Shown: positions 36,619-45,411 of the stretch, one piece after another
Position numbering within the stretch: the stretch's first letter is position 1
Layout: the number at the start of each line of letters is the position of its first letter
NCBI RefSeq assembly: GCF_050627025.1
Contig: NZ_CP192473.1
Direction: 5' to 3' (one strand)
DNA from: Variovorax paradoxus_P
Lineage (GTDB): Bacteria > Pseudomonadota > Gammaproteobacteria > Burkholderiales > Burkholderiaceae_C
Length of the DNA: 64,000 bases
Translations under genes and position numbers: made by a program
Notes under the pieces: generated by a model
The model's input: the letters and a program-made list of their open reading frames with translations, nothing else
What the model was told of the DNA's origin: nothing
Databases searched by the model: none

Positions 36619-36718
36619 GCGAGAGAAGCTATCCGCCGGCGTGTGCAATTCCTAGGGTGGAGATTGCACAATTTGCCGACAAGAGCAGGCAGCTTGGCCG
36701 GCCAAGGGAAGGAGTCCC

Positions 36719-37180
36719 TCAGTTCATCGTGGCGCGGCTGGCAGCCGGTGCTTCGCAATAGAAGCCCACGTCCAAGCCGATCTCGTGGCGAGCCAACAAG
36801 CTCGCAAGCGCGGGCGATATGAACGGCCCGCCTCCCGTTCCACCTCCCCCCCAAAAGAAACTCAAAGAAGATTCGATCCCGCGCCTTCTCGCTTCCGCCA
36901 GCATGACACCGGGCTTGAGCTGGGAAAGAAGCCACGACACGTGGACAAAGGGATCAATCTCGTCGATGTCCGTCACGTCTCGAGTGTCCAGACACCACCT
37001 ATATCTCGGGAGGTCATTGCGGGTGACAAATCCCGCGCGACTTAGTCTTTTCGCCCTCTCTGAATTGGCGGGCGACTGAGAGTCTTCAAAGACGAGATTC
37101 TGCAGGGCAGAAGATCGAAATATGTCAACCGCGGCTGCCTCAGCATCCGCCCTCACGAAAAACGTGCAGTAGTACGTCAT
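36719..37180 (-). CDS. DUF4279-like protein
   Basis: 153 aa. N-terminal beta strand with a paired domain (MTYYCTFFVRADAEAAAVDI), a central WLLSQLKPGVMLAEA helix, a glycine-rich loop (WGGGGTGGG) and a final strand with SLLARHEIGLDVGFYCE. This arrangement resembles DUF4279, a family often found as stand-alone immunity-type genes. Soluble, no signal. Placement among phage and Rhs relics supports an accessory role (inference). Confidence 0.5.
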   Translation of the reverse strand: MTYYCTFFVRADAEAAAVDIFRSSALQNLVFEDSQSPANSERAKRLSRAGFVTRNDLPRYRWCLDTRDVTDIDEIDPFVHVSWLLSQLKPGVMLAEARRRGIESSLSFFWGGGGTGGGPFISPALASLLARHEIGLDVGFYCEAPAASRATMN

Positions 37181-37281
37181 TGCGCAATTCCAGCGACAGA
37201 ATTCATCGATTCAGGTCCAACGTGAGTGCATCGGTTGTGGCAGACGTGTGGCTTCACGCGCGATGTGCGCATGTCTTGGTG

Positions 37282-38115
37282 CTATCGAGCGCCGAACACC
37301 CGACGCCCCGCGCGCGCACTGATCTTCTGAAACTTCGCATAAGCATCTCCCGCCGAGCGACGCATGACTTGCTCTAGGTCGGCGCTGGGCTGTGCAAACT
37401 CCCGCGCGATGGCCTCCATGACGTAGCCTTCGGGCGCCATCAGGCTGAAGGTCGTGACCACGGGGTGCGCCCCAGCGGCAAGAAGATGGGAACGAAAATA
37501 GGCGTCGCTCTGGCAGGCGAGTATGACGGCCATCTTGGCATGGGTGCCGTGCCGGGCAAACCGGTCGGGCATGGACTGGTGCTTCAGATCCATCAAGCCG
37601 TTGTGGCCCACGAACGCGATCATTTCACGGACCGTCGACTTTCTAGGCGGCGTGGCGGCTTGCTGCATGAAGGCCAGCATCGCGCGATCGATGTGTTTTC
37701 CGCGCCAGGCTTCGGCGGTAAGCCGCAGCGTATCGCCCTTGTAGCTGAAGACGCAGCGCTCCAAGATGCTGTCGGAGACATTCAGCTGGCAGTTCAAGCG
37801 TCGCCAATGCGGAGCACGGCTCAGAAAGGTTTTCAGGCCGTAAGCCGCGCCCCAGTAGAGGTTGCTGGCCGGATCGTCGCCATTGCCGATTGACGCCGGT
37901 ACGGGCACGATTCCCTGCGAGGCGTTGTCGACGAGCGCCACGATCACGTGAACTTCGGCGGTCGCCAGAGCCGCTGGTTTGCCTTGGGGTGTTGCGGCGG
38001 CGGCGAGGGAGGTCGATGCGACGGCAAGCAGCCCGGCCAGTGCTCGGACGGCCACCGAAAACCGAAGCGGATGGCCCCGGAATGCAGCGGTTGAAAGCAT
38101 CAGGAGGCCGGTCAT
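37282..38115 (-). CDS. exported hypothetical protein with caspase-like His/Cys motifs
   Basis: 277 aa with an N-terminal hydrophobic signal (ALAGLLAVASTSLAAAA). Two segments stand out: FVGHNGLMDLK near residue 168 and AVILACQSDAYFRSHL near 197, placed like the His-Gly and Ala-Cys motifs of clan CD (caspase-fold) peptidases. YWGAAYGLKTFL near 87 is another conserved-looking block. The start codon overlaps the stop of the M28 peptidase gene (ATGA), so the two were a coupled operon. Function is unproven; a periplasmic or secreted peptidase-like protein is my best guess. Confidence 0.6.
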   Translation of the reverse strand: MTGLLMLSTAAFRGHPLRFSVAVRALAGLLAVASTSLAAAATPQGKPAALATAEVHVIVALVDNASQGIVPVPASIGNGDDPASNLYWGAAYGLKTFLSRAPHWRRLNCQLNVSDSILERCVFSYKGDTLRLTAEAWRGKHIDRAMLAFMQQAATPPRKSTVREMIAFVGHNGLMDLKHQSMPDRFARHGTHAKMAVILACQSDAYFRSHLLAAGAHPVVTTFSLMAPEGYVMEAIAREFAQPSADLEQVMRRSAGDAYAKFQKISARAGRRVFGAR

Positions 38116-39100
38116 GGGGCAGGCGCCTGCTGTGTCACTGCATACACGCCTTGGACCACGATGGCCATGCGGGTGTAGTCCAGTTTGTCGAACGTGTCGC
38201 CCGGAAGATGGTAGTTGGGGTTGCGCATGAGTGCGGTGTCCGTCACCATGAATGCGGGAAAGCCTTCGCGCCAGTAGTTGAGGTGGTCCGAGAAGTCGAT
38301 CCCCGGCAGGTTGGCAGGCCCATTGATCGAACGGACGGGCAAGGTCGTGGCCCCGGCCATCGCTGACTTGATTCGGCGCGTTAAGCCGAAATTCGTGAGG
38401 TTGGCAACAAGACCGATGAAATCGCCGCGATCGGTATAGAGGTAGGACATGCCAGAAACCGGGAATGTCTGACTGCCAGGCTTATCAGAGAAGTAGCCGA
38501 TCATCTCAAGCGCCAGCATGAACTCGACGTGTTTGCCGGCCTCCTTCAATTCGCGTGCATGCCGAAAACTGCCCATCTGCTCGGTGCGAAAGTAGGGCGG
38601 CTCTTCCAGGGTGTATGCCACCAGCTCAAGGGGGCGGCTTTGCGGAGATCGACCCAGCGATGAGCCAGTTCGAGCAAGCCTGCGATTCCGCTGGCGTTGT
38701 CGTCGGCGCCCGGCGTGGAAGTGTCTGTCCCACCATGCGAGTGCGAGTCGTAGTGTGCGCCGATGATGCGTAGCGGTCCGCTCGACGAGCCGAAGCTTGC
38801 GATGACGTTCCGGTACTTCTGCCCCTGGACCATGTACTCGTCCGTCCTGGTTTTCGCTCCTGCCGCGGTGAACTCCTTGAGGATGGAATCTGCTGCGCGG
38901 TCGAGGTTCTGAGGATGGTTGTGGCGTCGAGGATGAAGATCGACCGACAGATGTCTGACGTGTTTTTCGAGGCGATTGATTTCAACCGCAGGTGGCGTGG
39001 TGTCGCCAGCCCCAGCAAAGGGCTGTGTTACCGCCCATGTGCATCCGGCTGAGAGTGCGACGAGCACTAGGGAGCAAGTCCAGGGAGTAGAGATTTTCAT
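38112..39100 (-). pseudogene. M28-family metallopeptidase, frameshifted in a G/C homopolymer
   Basis: It starts at the ATG at 39100 with a lipoprotein-like signal (LVALSAGC). Metal-ligand motifs are all present: GAHYDSHSHGG, GADDNASGIAG, LEMIGYF, and a final His in NPNYHLPGDTF. The frame breaks at the run of five G (plus strand 38630-38634); one more base there would restore ...KAAPLELVAYTLEE. This is a recent inactivation or a sequencing error. Intact, it would be a secreted or periplasmic aminopeptidase of about 330 aa, coupled to the downstream gene. Confidence 0.85.
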
Positions 39101-39589
39101 CAGTGTGTGGCCCAACCGATCGTACTCATCCAATCTGCTCAAGAGTGCCCGGGGCTGAACCCTCCCGTCGTTTCCGAGGTCGGGGCGTCTAGTTCGTCGT
39201 GCAGCGTTGCGAGGAGCAGATCGATAGTGACCGCCACCGGATGCCCATAGCTTTCCTGAAGGCATTGGCGACGTGCCGAATGGCGTCAGCAAGCAGCACG
39301 CCCCAAGCGCGCGACCCACGCGCTGAGCATTTGAATGGAGTTCTCGTCGCGCTGCGCCGCATGGGGAATGACCAAGGGTTTCATTGTTCGACTTTCTGGA
39401 TCGCAAGAGCTAGTTGGGCAAGCTGACACTCTCGACGCTCGTAAACCTGCCTGTTCGCTGCAACCGGTGTCAGCCAATATCGACGCGGAGCATATCTTCG
39501 CCTCGCGACGAAACAGGCCGCGTAAGCCCCTGCTTCTGCACAACGCAGGCAACTGTGACCTTGGGCGCGTGAGGCAAGCTTGGATCCGT
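39101..39589. other. stretch without a recognisable gene
   Basis: About 490 bp with only short overlapping ORFs. It may include the promoter of the M28 operon. Nothing else supported. Confidence 0.4.
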
Positions 39590-40003
39590 CTACCTTTGCC
39601 AAGCAACGCTTAGATCCCCATCGACAAAGCCGATACCGATGGCTGCGCCCTGTTTCAGTTTAGGGCCGAGGTCCGGAGAATTTAAGCCTGTCATCAGAAG
39701 ACTGGTCACCCGTTCCAAGCACTCCTCCCAGCTCGAACCTGAGAAGCCCAGCGGTATCTCCAAGCGTCGGACGGAAGGCTCCCAAACTTCATAGCACGCC
39801 CAGTCCGAGTCGTCTTCATCGAATATGCCTGTGCCGACGAGTTCAATGCCGAATCTACCCGATGGCGTCTCACCATACTCAAGCAGATTGAACACAAAGG
39901 CTTTGACCACTGTGGGGATCGCTTCCGCCAAAGAGGCAGCAACCCAGGTGCGAAAAGTCTCTTCAAATGGCTGTGCGGCAGGCGGGATGGCCGAAGTGTT
40001 CAT
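39590..40003 (-). CDS. hypothetical small acidic protein
   Basis: 137 aa. Soluble and acidic, with an amphipathic N-terminal helix (TFRTWVAASLAEAIPTVV), a central IELVGTGIFDEDDSDWACYE strand-loop and a final VDGDLSVAWQR. The shape and size match small immunity-type or stress proteins, but I recognise no family. It sits between the prophage terminase remnant and the M28 operon on the same strand. Confidence 0.5.
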   Translation of the reverse strand: MNTSAIPPAAQPFEETFRTWVAASLAEAIPTVVKAFVFNLLEYGETPSGRFGIELVGTGIFDEDDSDWACYEVWEPSVRRLEIPLGFSGSSWEECLERVTSLLMTGLNSPDLGPKLKQGAAIGIGFVDGDLSVAWQR

Positions 40004-40122
40004 AGCTCAAATTTTTGGATGGAGTGTCGCTCTCTAAGCGAGCCCGAGCATATCTTTGCAGAGCAACTACCCACGTCCACTGAGGTCCTGCGTTTGCATT
40101 AGGTGCAGGACGCTCACTAGCC

Positions 40123-40252
40123 CTACCTCTTCGCACTCCCCACGATCTGATAGATGCGCCGCCGCGTCGGCCTGAACTGAGGGACGATGTCGTCGATGTT
40201 GCGTCCATTGAAAGCGCGGCGAATCGCGGCATCCCGCTCCGTGTGGTCGGGT
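40123..40252 (-). pseudogene. fragment resembling the C-terminus of a Mor-type phage activator
   Basis: In the frame +1 to the GpA relic the sequence reads HTERDAAIRRAFNGRNIDDI then FRPTRRRIYQIVGSAKR and a stop. The R-D-x-x-I-R-x-x-F-N-G-R-N plus R-R-I-Y-x-I pattern resembles the helix-turn-helix end of Mor family activators. The start is missing; it is joined directly to terminase sequence, so a recombination junction is likely. Confidence 0.35.
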
Positions 40253-40533
40253 GTACGCGATGAAGGCGGTGATCATCTTCGTGTAGCCCACACGCTTGGA
40301 CTTCATCACGTCGAGCTCTTCGATCCGGTCATCGCTCATGAAGTCGAGGATGCCGATCTGGAATGACCAAGCGTGCCAGCCGCCCTTCTGATGGGAGCCT
40401 TCCCCCCGAGCTTGAAGTGCTGCGCCGCCCACTCGCTGAGCGCCATGGGCGCTTCGGCTCGCAGGATGGCAAGACCGCGCGACACAGAGTTGCGGATGGC
40501 TGCGAGAGTTTCTGCGGGAATCGGCTCGCTCAT
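40253..40533 (-). pseudogene. phage terminase large subunit (GpA) N-terminal remnant
   Basis: ATG at 40533 (MSEPIPAETLAAIRNS), overlapping the Nu1 stop in another frame (ATGA). ALSEWAAQHFKLGG is followed by a frameshift; homologous sequence resumes in a second frame with WHAWSFQIGILDFMSDDRI and VMKSKRVGYTKMITAFIAY. The last block corresponds to the ATPase Walker-like KSARVGYSKM of lambda gpA. Only ~95 of about 640 codons remain. Confidence 0.75.
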
Positions 40534-41097
40534 TCGGCCCCCTCCTCTTTGCTCTCGGCGTCTCATCCCCAGCGTACTCTTCAGGCGGTAGGCCTCTGAG
40601 GTTGCGTAGCGCAAGCATCTCGAATACCGCGCACTTGGTGCCGCGAATCCACTCACTGCGGGCGTCGGCGAGCGTGTCACGATGGTGTCCTTGGCTTCGA
40701 CCGGTAGATGCGGTGACGACTTGCGCAACTCACCTTCGAGCCGCTCGAAGCGATCGACCACGGCGCTGGACACCATCCCGAGCACATCGGCTAGCAGGCC
40801 GATGGGCGCGTACTCGCCGCGGGCGATCTTGGTCTTGATTTCCTGTGCCTCGCGCTGCGCGCGCGCCAACTTGGCACGCTCCTGCGCCACGTCCATGCCC
40901 CCCGGCTCGGCCGAGGCTCGCCCCGCCGCGTCTTCCCGCAGCATTCGCAAGTAGTCGTGCAACCAAGCGCGGGCCGTCTCGCCCTTGACGATGTAGCCCT
41001 CGCCGACGAGCTGGCTCACCTTGGCTTCGCTCACACCGATCACGTCTGCAAATTCGGCCTGTGTCACAGTTGCCGACAGTGCTTCGACTACCTTCAC
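40529..41097 (-). pseudogene. phage terminase small subunit (Nu1-like), frameshifted near its end
   Basis: GTG start at 41097. Winged-helix DNA-binding N-terminus (TQAEFADVIGVSEAKVSQLV, ETARAWLHDYLRML) and a helical middle (ERAKLARAQREAQEIKTKIA, LLADVLGMVSSAVVDRFERL), as in Nu1/gp1. The frame shifts near 40675; the natural end continues in another frame (WIRGTKCAVFEMLALRN). Nu1 binds cosB and recruits GpA. The adjoining upstream DNA is a likely cos region. Confidence 0.78.
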
Positions 41098-41185
41098 TTA
41101 ACCCCCCTTAGGAGAGTCGGTGAACAGTCCGAGGCCGCGGCTCGAATCACCCGTATGACCTCGCCGGGAGGACCCGTTCCCTCTT
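41098..41185 (-). promoter_or_regulatory. terminase leader, possible cos region
   Basis: Directly upstream of the Nu1-like gene. It matches 12622-12710 on the other strand over ~90 bp in four blocks. In lambda-type phages cos lies just before the small terminase gene, so this is the natural candidate. Confidence 0.45.
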
Positions 41186-41351
41186 GGACCACTGCAGCCG
41201 CGCCGCTTTTGCAGGTGCGTGCCAATCGCTCCTATTCCGGCAAGCATGCGCAGAATGCAACTATCACGACCTGCTCGGAGATTGGCGCGCGCCGGCTTTA
41301 TGTTGGTTTGCCGCTGTCCGGCAAGACGCCGCAGCGAATGCGCATCGCGCG

Positions 41352-41376
41352 GACCAGACCAGACCAGACCAGACCA
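41352..41376. repeat. GACCA tandem repeat, five copies
   Basis: Five perfect copies of GACCA immediately downstream of the stop codon of the membrane protease gene (stop at 41379). A 5-bp unit could shift a frame if it lay inside a gene, but here it is outside. Confidence 0.85.
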
Positions 41377-41378
41377 GG

Positions 41379-42026
41379 TCAGAGAAGCGACAGCGCGTCC
41401 GCCAGCATGTGTGCAAACACGACGGGCCAAAGCCAGCCCGTGCGCAAGTAGAAGCCGCCGAACACAAACCCGACGACGGCAATCGACAGGGCACCATGCG
41501 GACCTTGGTAGAGGTGGTACAAAACCCGCACGAGCAGGCTCAAACCCAACGCGAACGAGGTGCCGCGATGGCGGAAGCCTTTCATGAGGTAGCCCAGCAG
41601 AAAGACTTCTTCGTAGAGGCCATTGACCGCCGACAGCACCAAAACCATGGCGAACGAGGGACGTGCCTTCGCCACGAGTTCGTCGATTGGCTGCACCTCG
41701 TTGCTCGAGAACGGCACGAGTGTGAGCCACACCGCGAGCACGCAAGTGATATAGAGCAACGCGCCGACGCCGCACCCAATCCACGACGGGGATGGCAGCA
41801 GGGCTGTCACCGCGTAGCCACGGGATCGCAGGACGAGAAGAGCAATCGGCCCGATCAGCACCTCGAACCCCACGATCCCGAGCAGCGAGGCATCAGTGAT
41901 CGCGTGGCTACGAAATCCCGCGCTCACGGACCACAGCGATCCGAGGATGAACCATCCGAAGCAGAGCGTGACCACGCCCAAGGCCTCCATGGGCGTGGCA
42001 TTCGGAGCAAGGGGAGGCTGTTTCAT
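41379..42026 (-). CDS. CPBP-family intramembrane protease-like protein (ABI/CAAX type)
   Basis: 215 aa from the ATG at 42026 (MKQPPLAPNATP). About six hydrophobic segments. The Abi/CPBP region has NGLYEEVFLLGYL near residue 140 with the paired Glu, LYHLYQGPHG near 175 and FAHMLADALSL at the end, the usual Glu-Glu, His and His positions. The arginine of the EExxxR motif is not in its usual place, so activity is uncertain. Relatives act in protein modification or bacteriocin immunity in the inner membrane. It is the last gene before the prophage terminase relic. Confidence 0.75.
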   Translation of the reverse strand: MKQPPLAPNATPMEALGVVTLCFGWFILGSLWSVSAGFRSHAITDASLLGIVGFEVLIGPIALLVLRSRGYAVTALLPSPSWIGCGVGALLYITCVLAVWLTLVPFSSNEVQPIDELVAKARPSFAMVLVLSAVNGLYEEVFLLGYLMKGFRHRGTSFALGLSLLVRVLYHLYQGPHGALSIAVVGFVFGGFYLRTGWLWPVVFAHMLADALSLL

Positions 42027-42234
42027 GCGCAAACGAAGGCGCCGGTCCAAAGGGCCCATCGCACAGGTCAGGATGGTAAACGAGCGCCGGGCTGCCGGGA
42101 CGACCCATGTCCGGTGACGCGCCGTAAGCGGCGCGTTTGAGAAGGCCCTTGAACTCGCGAGGCAAGCATTCGGAATAGTGAAGCGCCTTTATTGCGCGCT
42201 GCCCCTGCAAACTGCTGCCGATGCAGTAATACAT
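41908..42234 (-). CDS. possible small hypothetical protein upstream of the CPBP gene
   Basis: About 108 aa from the ATG at 42234 (MYYCIGSSLQGQRAIKALHY). Codon third positions are GC-rich, and the sequence REFKGLLKRAAYGASPDMG looks protein-like. The last 119 bp overlap the CPBP gene in another frame, so the native end may be earlier. No family recognised. Confidence 0.3.
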   Translation of the reverse strand: MYYCIGSSLQGQRAIKALHYSECLPREFKGLLKRAAYGASPDMGRPGSPALVYHPDLCDGPFGPAPSFAHETASPCSECHAHGGLGRGHALLRMVHPRIAVVRERGIS

Positions 42235-42464
42235 GCAACGCACCTCATGGCTTCGAGGTAGCGGCCCCGTACTTGACGAACCGCGCAACGCGCTACCCGG
42301 CGTTGCGAGTGCAGCGCGTCTTCCGTGCAGTCGAGCAATGCGCTTAGTAGCACGTCATGGCGGCAGACGTCGCACCGCTTTGGATCGCGAGCGTCTCGAC
42401 AAAAATTAGCCGAGCATATCGCGGGACCAACTCGTCGATGATGTGCCCGTTGCGCCTGACCTTG

Positions 42465-42935
42465 CTAGACGTTGTCCTCATTAGCGCCGAGCCATCCCTC
42501 GGCGTACCGATGTCGGTCGAGTCCGACGTACTGAAAAGCATCGACCGCCGGCGTTGCCACGCAGACCCCAAGTAGCTCAAGCGCATCGTTGATCGGGCCG
42601 AACGTGGACGCCGCCGGACCAAATGTGATTTCGCCATGCCGAAACAATGCTGCACCTTGTGATCCTCGACCCCCGAAATAGTCCGTTTCAAAGTACATGA
42701 TGCTGCCACCTAGAGATGCCGACTTTAGTTCATCTATGAGTGCGCGACTGAGGTAGTTGAAGCCATCGATCCAATCACCAAGCGGCGGGCGAAGAAAGCT
42801 ATCCAGGTCAATATCTCGCAGTGGCAGGATCGCAAATTCGCCATGCAACAGTTTCGGTCGGTGAAGTGAGCGCTGGTTTGCGAATCTTTGTAGAAACAAT
42901 CGGTCTGCGACCAGCCCCGTGACAAAGTGCCCCAT
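42465..42935 (-). CDS. hypothetical protein
   Basis: 156 aa from the ATG at 42935 (MGHFVTGLVADRL). The open frame continues upstream into IS3 remains, but the protein-like part clearly begins here. Mixed alpha/beta: LPLRDIDLDSFLRPPLGDW, YFETDYFGGRGSQGAALF, INDALELLGVCV, and a final RYAEGWLGANEDNV. Soluble. I believe this matches a widespread small hypothetical type without an assigned role. It has the look of an immunity-type gene; that is inference. Confidence 0.6.
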   Translation of the reverse strand: MGHFVTGLVADRLFLQRFANQRSLHRPKLLHGEFAILPLRDIDLDSFLRPPLGDWIDGFNYLSRALIDELKSASLGGSIMYFETDYFGGRGSQGAALFRHGEITFGPAASTFGPINDALELLGVCVATPAVDAFQYVGLDRHRYAEGWLGANEDNV

Positions 42936-42939
42936 ATTT

Positions 42940-43610
42940 CCTCGCTCCTCTCCAGATGTAGCAGAACCCGGTCTCCACGCGGATGTACGTGAAGTCCGCC
43001 ACCCCACACAAAGTCCGGGCGGCTCGGAATCATGTTGCGATAAAGATTCGGGAAGATCGGCGAGTCGTGGTCGTTGTTGATGGTGCGAACGAAGCGTCGG
43101 CGCGCTTTGGTCCACGAGCCCTGCCTCCGTCATGAGGCACGCGATTCGCTTGTGGCCAATGAAGTGACGACGGCGGCGCAGCTCATGGGTCACACGTGGA
43201 TAGCCGTAGCCGAAAAGCTCATCCTGGATGCTCCCTCCCACCTGCAAGTCACTCAGGCGCTCGTCCGGCTTCGCTGACCCGGTAGTAGAACGTGCTGCGC
43301 GAAAGCTCGACCACTTCGCACCTCCGTCGTATGGAGCAGCCTTCGGGCCCGCGATGATGGAGGAGTTTTCGCTGTCGCTTACGAGGCGCACACGCGGCGT
43401 TTTTTTAACCAGTTCGATCCATCGTGACCTGCCCGACCTTGCGCTCCAAAGCCGCAATGTTCGCTTCGCAGTCGACGCCGCCTCGACCTCGTCGTTGCTG
43501 AGCTCGCTGCGATCGAACTGCGTCGGCCGCATCTGGGATGGGATTGGCTGAGAGGGTGGACTTGCGCTGGGGCGTCGCGCCGCCCCAAGGCGCCGAGCGA
43601 ATGTCATGGG
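42940..43610 (-). mobile_element. IS3-family element remnant (multiple frameshifts)
   Basis: On the minus strand, pieces of an IS3-type transposase appear in several frames. ELVKKTPRVRLVSDSENSS lies near 43400, then ERLSDLQVGGSIQDELFGYG and RRRRHFIGHKRIACLMTEAGL near 43130-43260, then the start of the DDE domain (RNMIPSRPDFVWGG) near 43010-43050. No full frame survives. A related remnant lies at 51940-52400. Confidence 0.75.
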
Positions 43611-43616
43611 CCTGCA

Positions 43617-43814
43617 ATTGAAAAAGGGTCCGTTGCCCATGGTTACCTTCGGAACACTCATGGCGGACAAGGCACCCGATACAGGATCAATCGTGAATGC
43701 CGAAATATAGTTGTTGGACGCATCTGGTACGTAGGCAAGTCGACCAGAGGGGTGAACCCCGAACACCTGTGAGGCATCCCCAGTCGTCACAGGCGGAGCA
43801 GCAATCGGAATCAT
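43617..43814 (-). pseudogene. N-terminal piece of a YVTN/lactonase beta-propeller protein
   Basis: About 66 codons: VFGVHPSGRLAYVPDASNNY followed by FTIDPVSGALSAM form one complete propeller blade of the lactonase/YncE kind. The frame then enters the IS3 remnant, so the original gene was cut by the element. Confidence 0.65.
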
Positions 43815-43911
43815 CCCAATGCAAACAACGATTTAGCGCAGCGCTACCTTACACTCTCTGCTCCGCTCTCAGCCTCGCCTAGGCATTGCCATCGCAAGCT
43901 TCGATTATCTC

Positions 43912-44556
43912 CTACGCTGAAGCGAGCCCGATCATCGGCTGCCGAGACCAACGCCGACGCCGATCATCCTCATCCACAAAATAAAAGCGGAATCGGTCGA
44001 ACTGAGCAGAGTCGACCAGCTCATTACCCAAGCAGAGCAACCAAGTAGGCGACGGGGAGCGAAACGACGTCTGCTTGGCGAACGCTGAGGCCGCCCACTC
44101 CAACACCACGTTCTTCACGCGCACGGCGAGTCGTTCAAAGTAACCGCGACTGCGTTCGAAAGGCCAACCTCTCGGACAGTCATACATATTCGGAAGTGTG
44201 CCGGGGCGTATCGACGGCGCTTCTTCGTTTTCAGGCCTGCACTTCGTAGACCTTGTCGCGTGCTTCGATCGGGCGCCGCAACTCCCACGGTGCAGCATCC
44301 TCTCGTTGCCCGCGTTCGACAGCGTCGCGTCGCGTCCCGTTAGCGCCGACCGGACAGCCCGGTGGTCTACTGACATCCAACCTGAAATCTTGCAAAAGCT
44401 TGCTGCCTTTTTCTGACTCTGCGCCCCATGCCGATGCATGGTGAAGGACTTCGAATTCCCACTGCACATGCATGATGACGGTACCGCTGCGAAGAAAGGG
44501 CTTCCCATCAGGCCCTCCTGAGAAACGTCCGCATGATGCTTCGCCACCTCGATCAT
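43912..44556 (-). pseudogene. broken hypothetical gene
   Basis: The C-terminal ~80 codons (RGYFERLAVRVKNVVLEWAA, then LLCLGNELVDSAQFDRF and YFVDEDD) look like a real protein end. The preceding part of this frame is low quality, while plausible sequence (HVQWEFEVLHHASAWGAESE) appears in a second frame at 44231-44650. I read this as one gene broken by a frameshift near 44230. No family recognised. Confidence 0.35.
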
Positions 44557-44643
44557 CTGTCGTCAGATACCGCGAAGCAGCCAAACGCCGAGGCACGCGA
44601 GCGGGATACACTGCCCCGCACTTTTTCGAAAGGCTCCGCACGG

Positions 44644-45345
44644 ATGACACTGCACCGCCTCCTGCCCTTTGTGATCATGCTCCTCCCGCTGCTGAGCACC
44701 GGCCCCGCCAACGCCCAGCCCGCCAACCCGCCGGCGGGCGACTACATCTACGAAGGCGGCGCCGGATCGCTGCGGATCAAGTCTGACGGGCACTTCGACA
44801 TCAGCACTATTGGGGCAAACGCCCACAGCTGCGCGCTCGAAGGCACGATCGTCCGCGGCAAGGCCAAGCTGGAGCACGGAGACTGCGTGGTGAGCTTCAG
44901 CTTCAAAGGCGGCAACGTCGAGGTCGGCAACAACGGCTCCCAGGCTTGCCGAGAAAACTGCGGGATGCGCGCCTCGTTCGCAGGCACCTACATCAAGCCA
45001 ACGCCCGCATGCACCGCCAAGGCTGTGGCCACCGCCCGTAGGACCTTCAAGCGCCAGTACGACACCAAGGACTACGTCGCCGCCCAAGCCACATTGGCCC
45101 CGGTGCTCGGCGACTGCGACAAGACCATTGACTGGATCACCAAGGGCTGGATCCTCAACGACCTGGCGCTCGCGCAGCTGCGCGGCGGCGATCGCACGGC
45201 CTGCCTAAAGACCCTCCAGCCGCTGGCCGAGGGCGCGGACAAGACCGACGACGGGATCAAGGGCAGCTATCCGCCGGCCGACGCCGAGGTCTTCCTGCCG
45301 GTGGTCCGCGCGGCCCGTACCAATCTCAAGCTCTGCAGGGGCTAG
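44644..45345 (+). CDS. exported hypothetical protein
   Basis: 233 aa from the ATG at 44644 (MTLHRLLPFVIML); an upstream frame extension to 44533 overlaps other sequence and lacks support. Signal peptide ends PANA|Q. A small beta domain with paired Cys (HSCALEG, GDCVVSF, ACRENCGM) comes first, then an alpha-helical TPR-like C-terminal half (RTFKRQYDTKDYVAAQATL, NDLALAQLRGGDRTACLKTL). Likely a periplasmic protein; no exact family known to me. Confidence 0.65.
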   Translation: MTLHRLLPFVIMLLPLLSTGPANAQPANPPAGDYIYEGGAGSLRIKSDGHFDISTIGANAHSCALEGTIVRGKAKLEHGDCVVSFSFKGGNVEVGNNGSQACRENCGMRASFAGTYIKPTPACTAKAVATARRTFKRQYDTKDYVAAQATLAPVLGDCDKTIDWITKGWILNDLALAQLRGGDRTACLKTLQPLAEGADKTDDGIKGSYPPADAEVFLPVVRAARTNLKLCRG

Positions 45346-45411
45346 GCCTGCTTGCTTAGCTTGTGGCGGGTCGATTTTGCACTGCACTCGAAGAATCCTT
45401 ATGGAGCTTAC

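Noticed and set aside
42465..43814. One 449-codon minus-strand ORF as a single gene
   Set aside because: It is a chance fusion of three unrelated parts: a beta-propeller fragment, IS3 remains and a separate gene starting at 42935.
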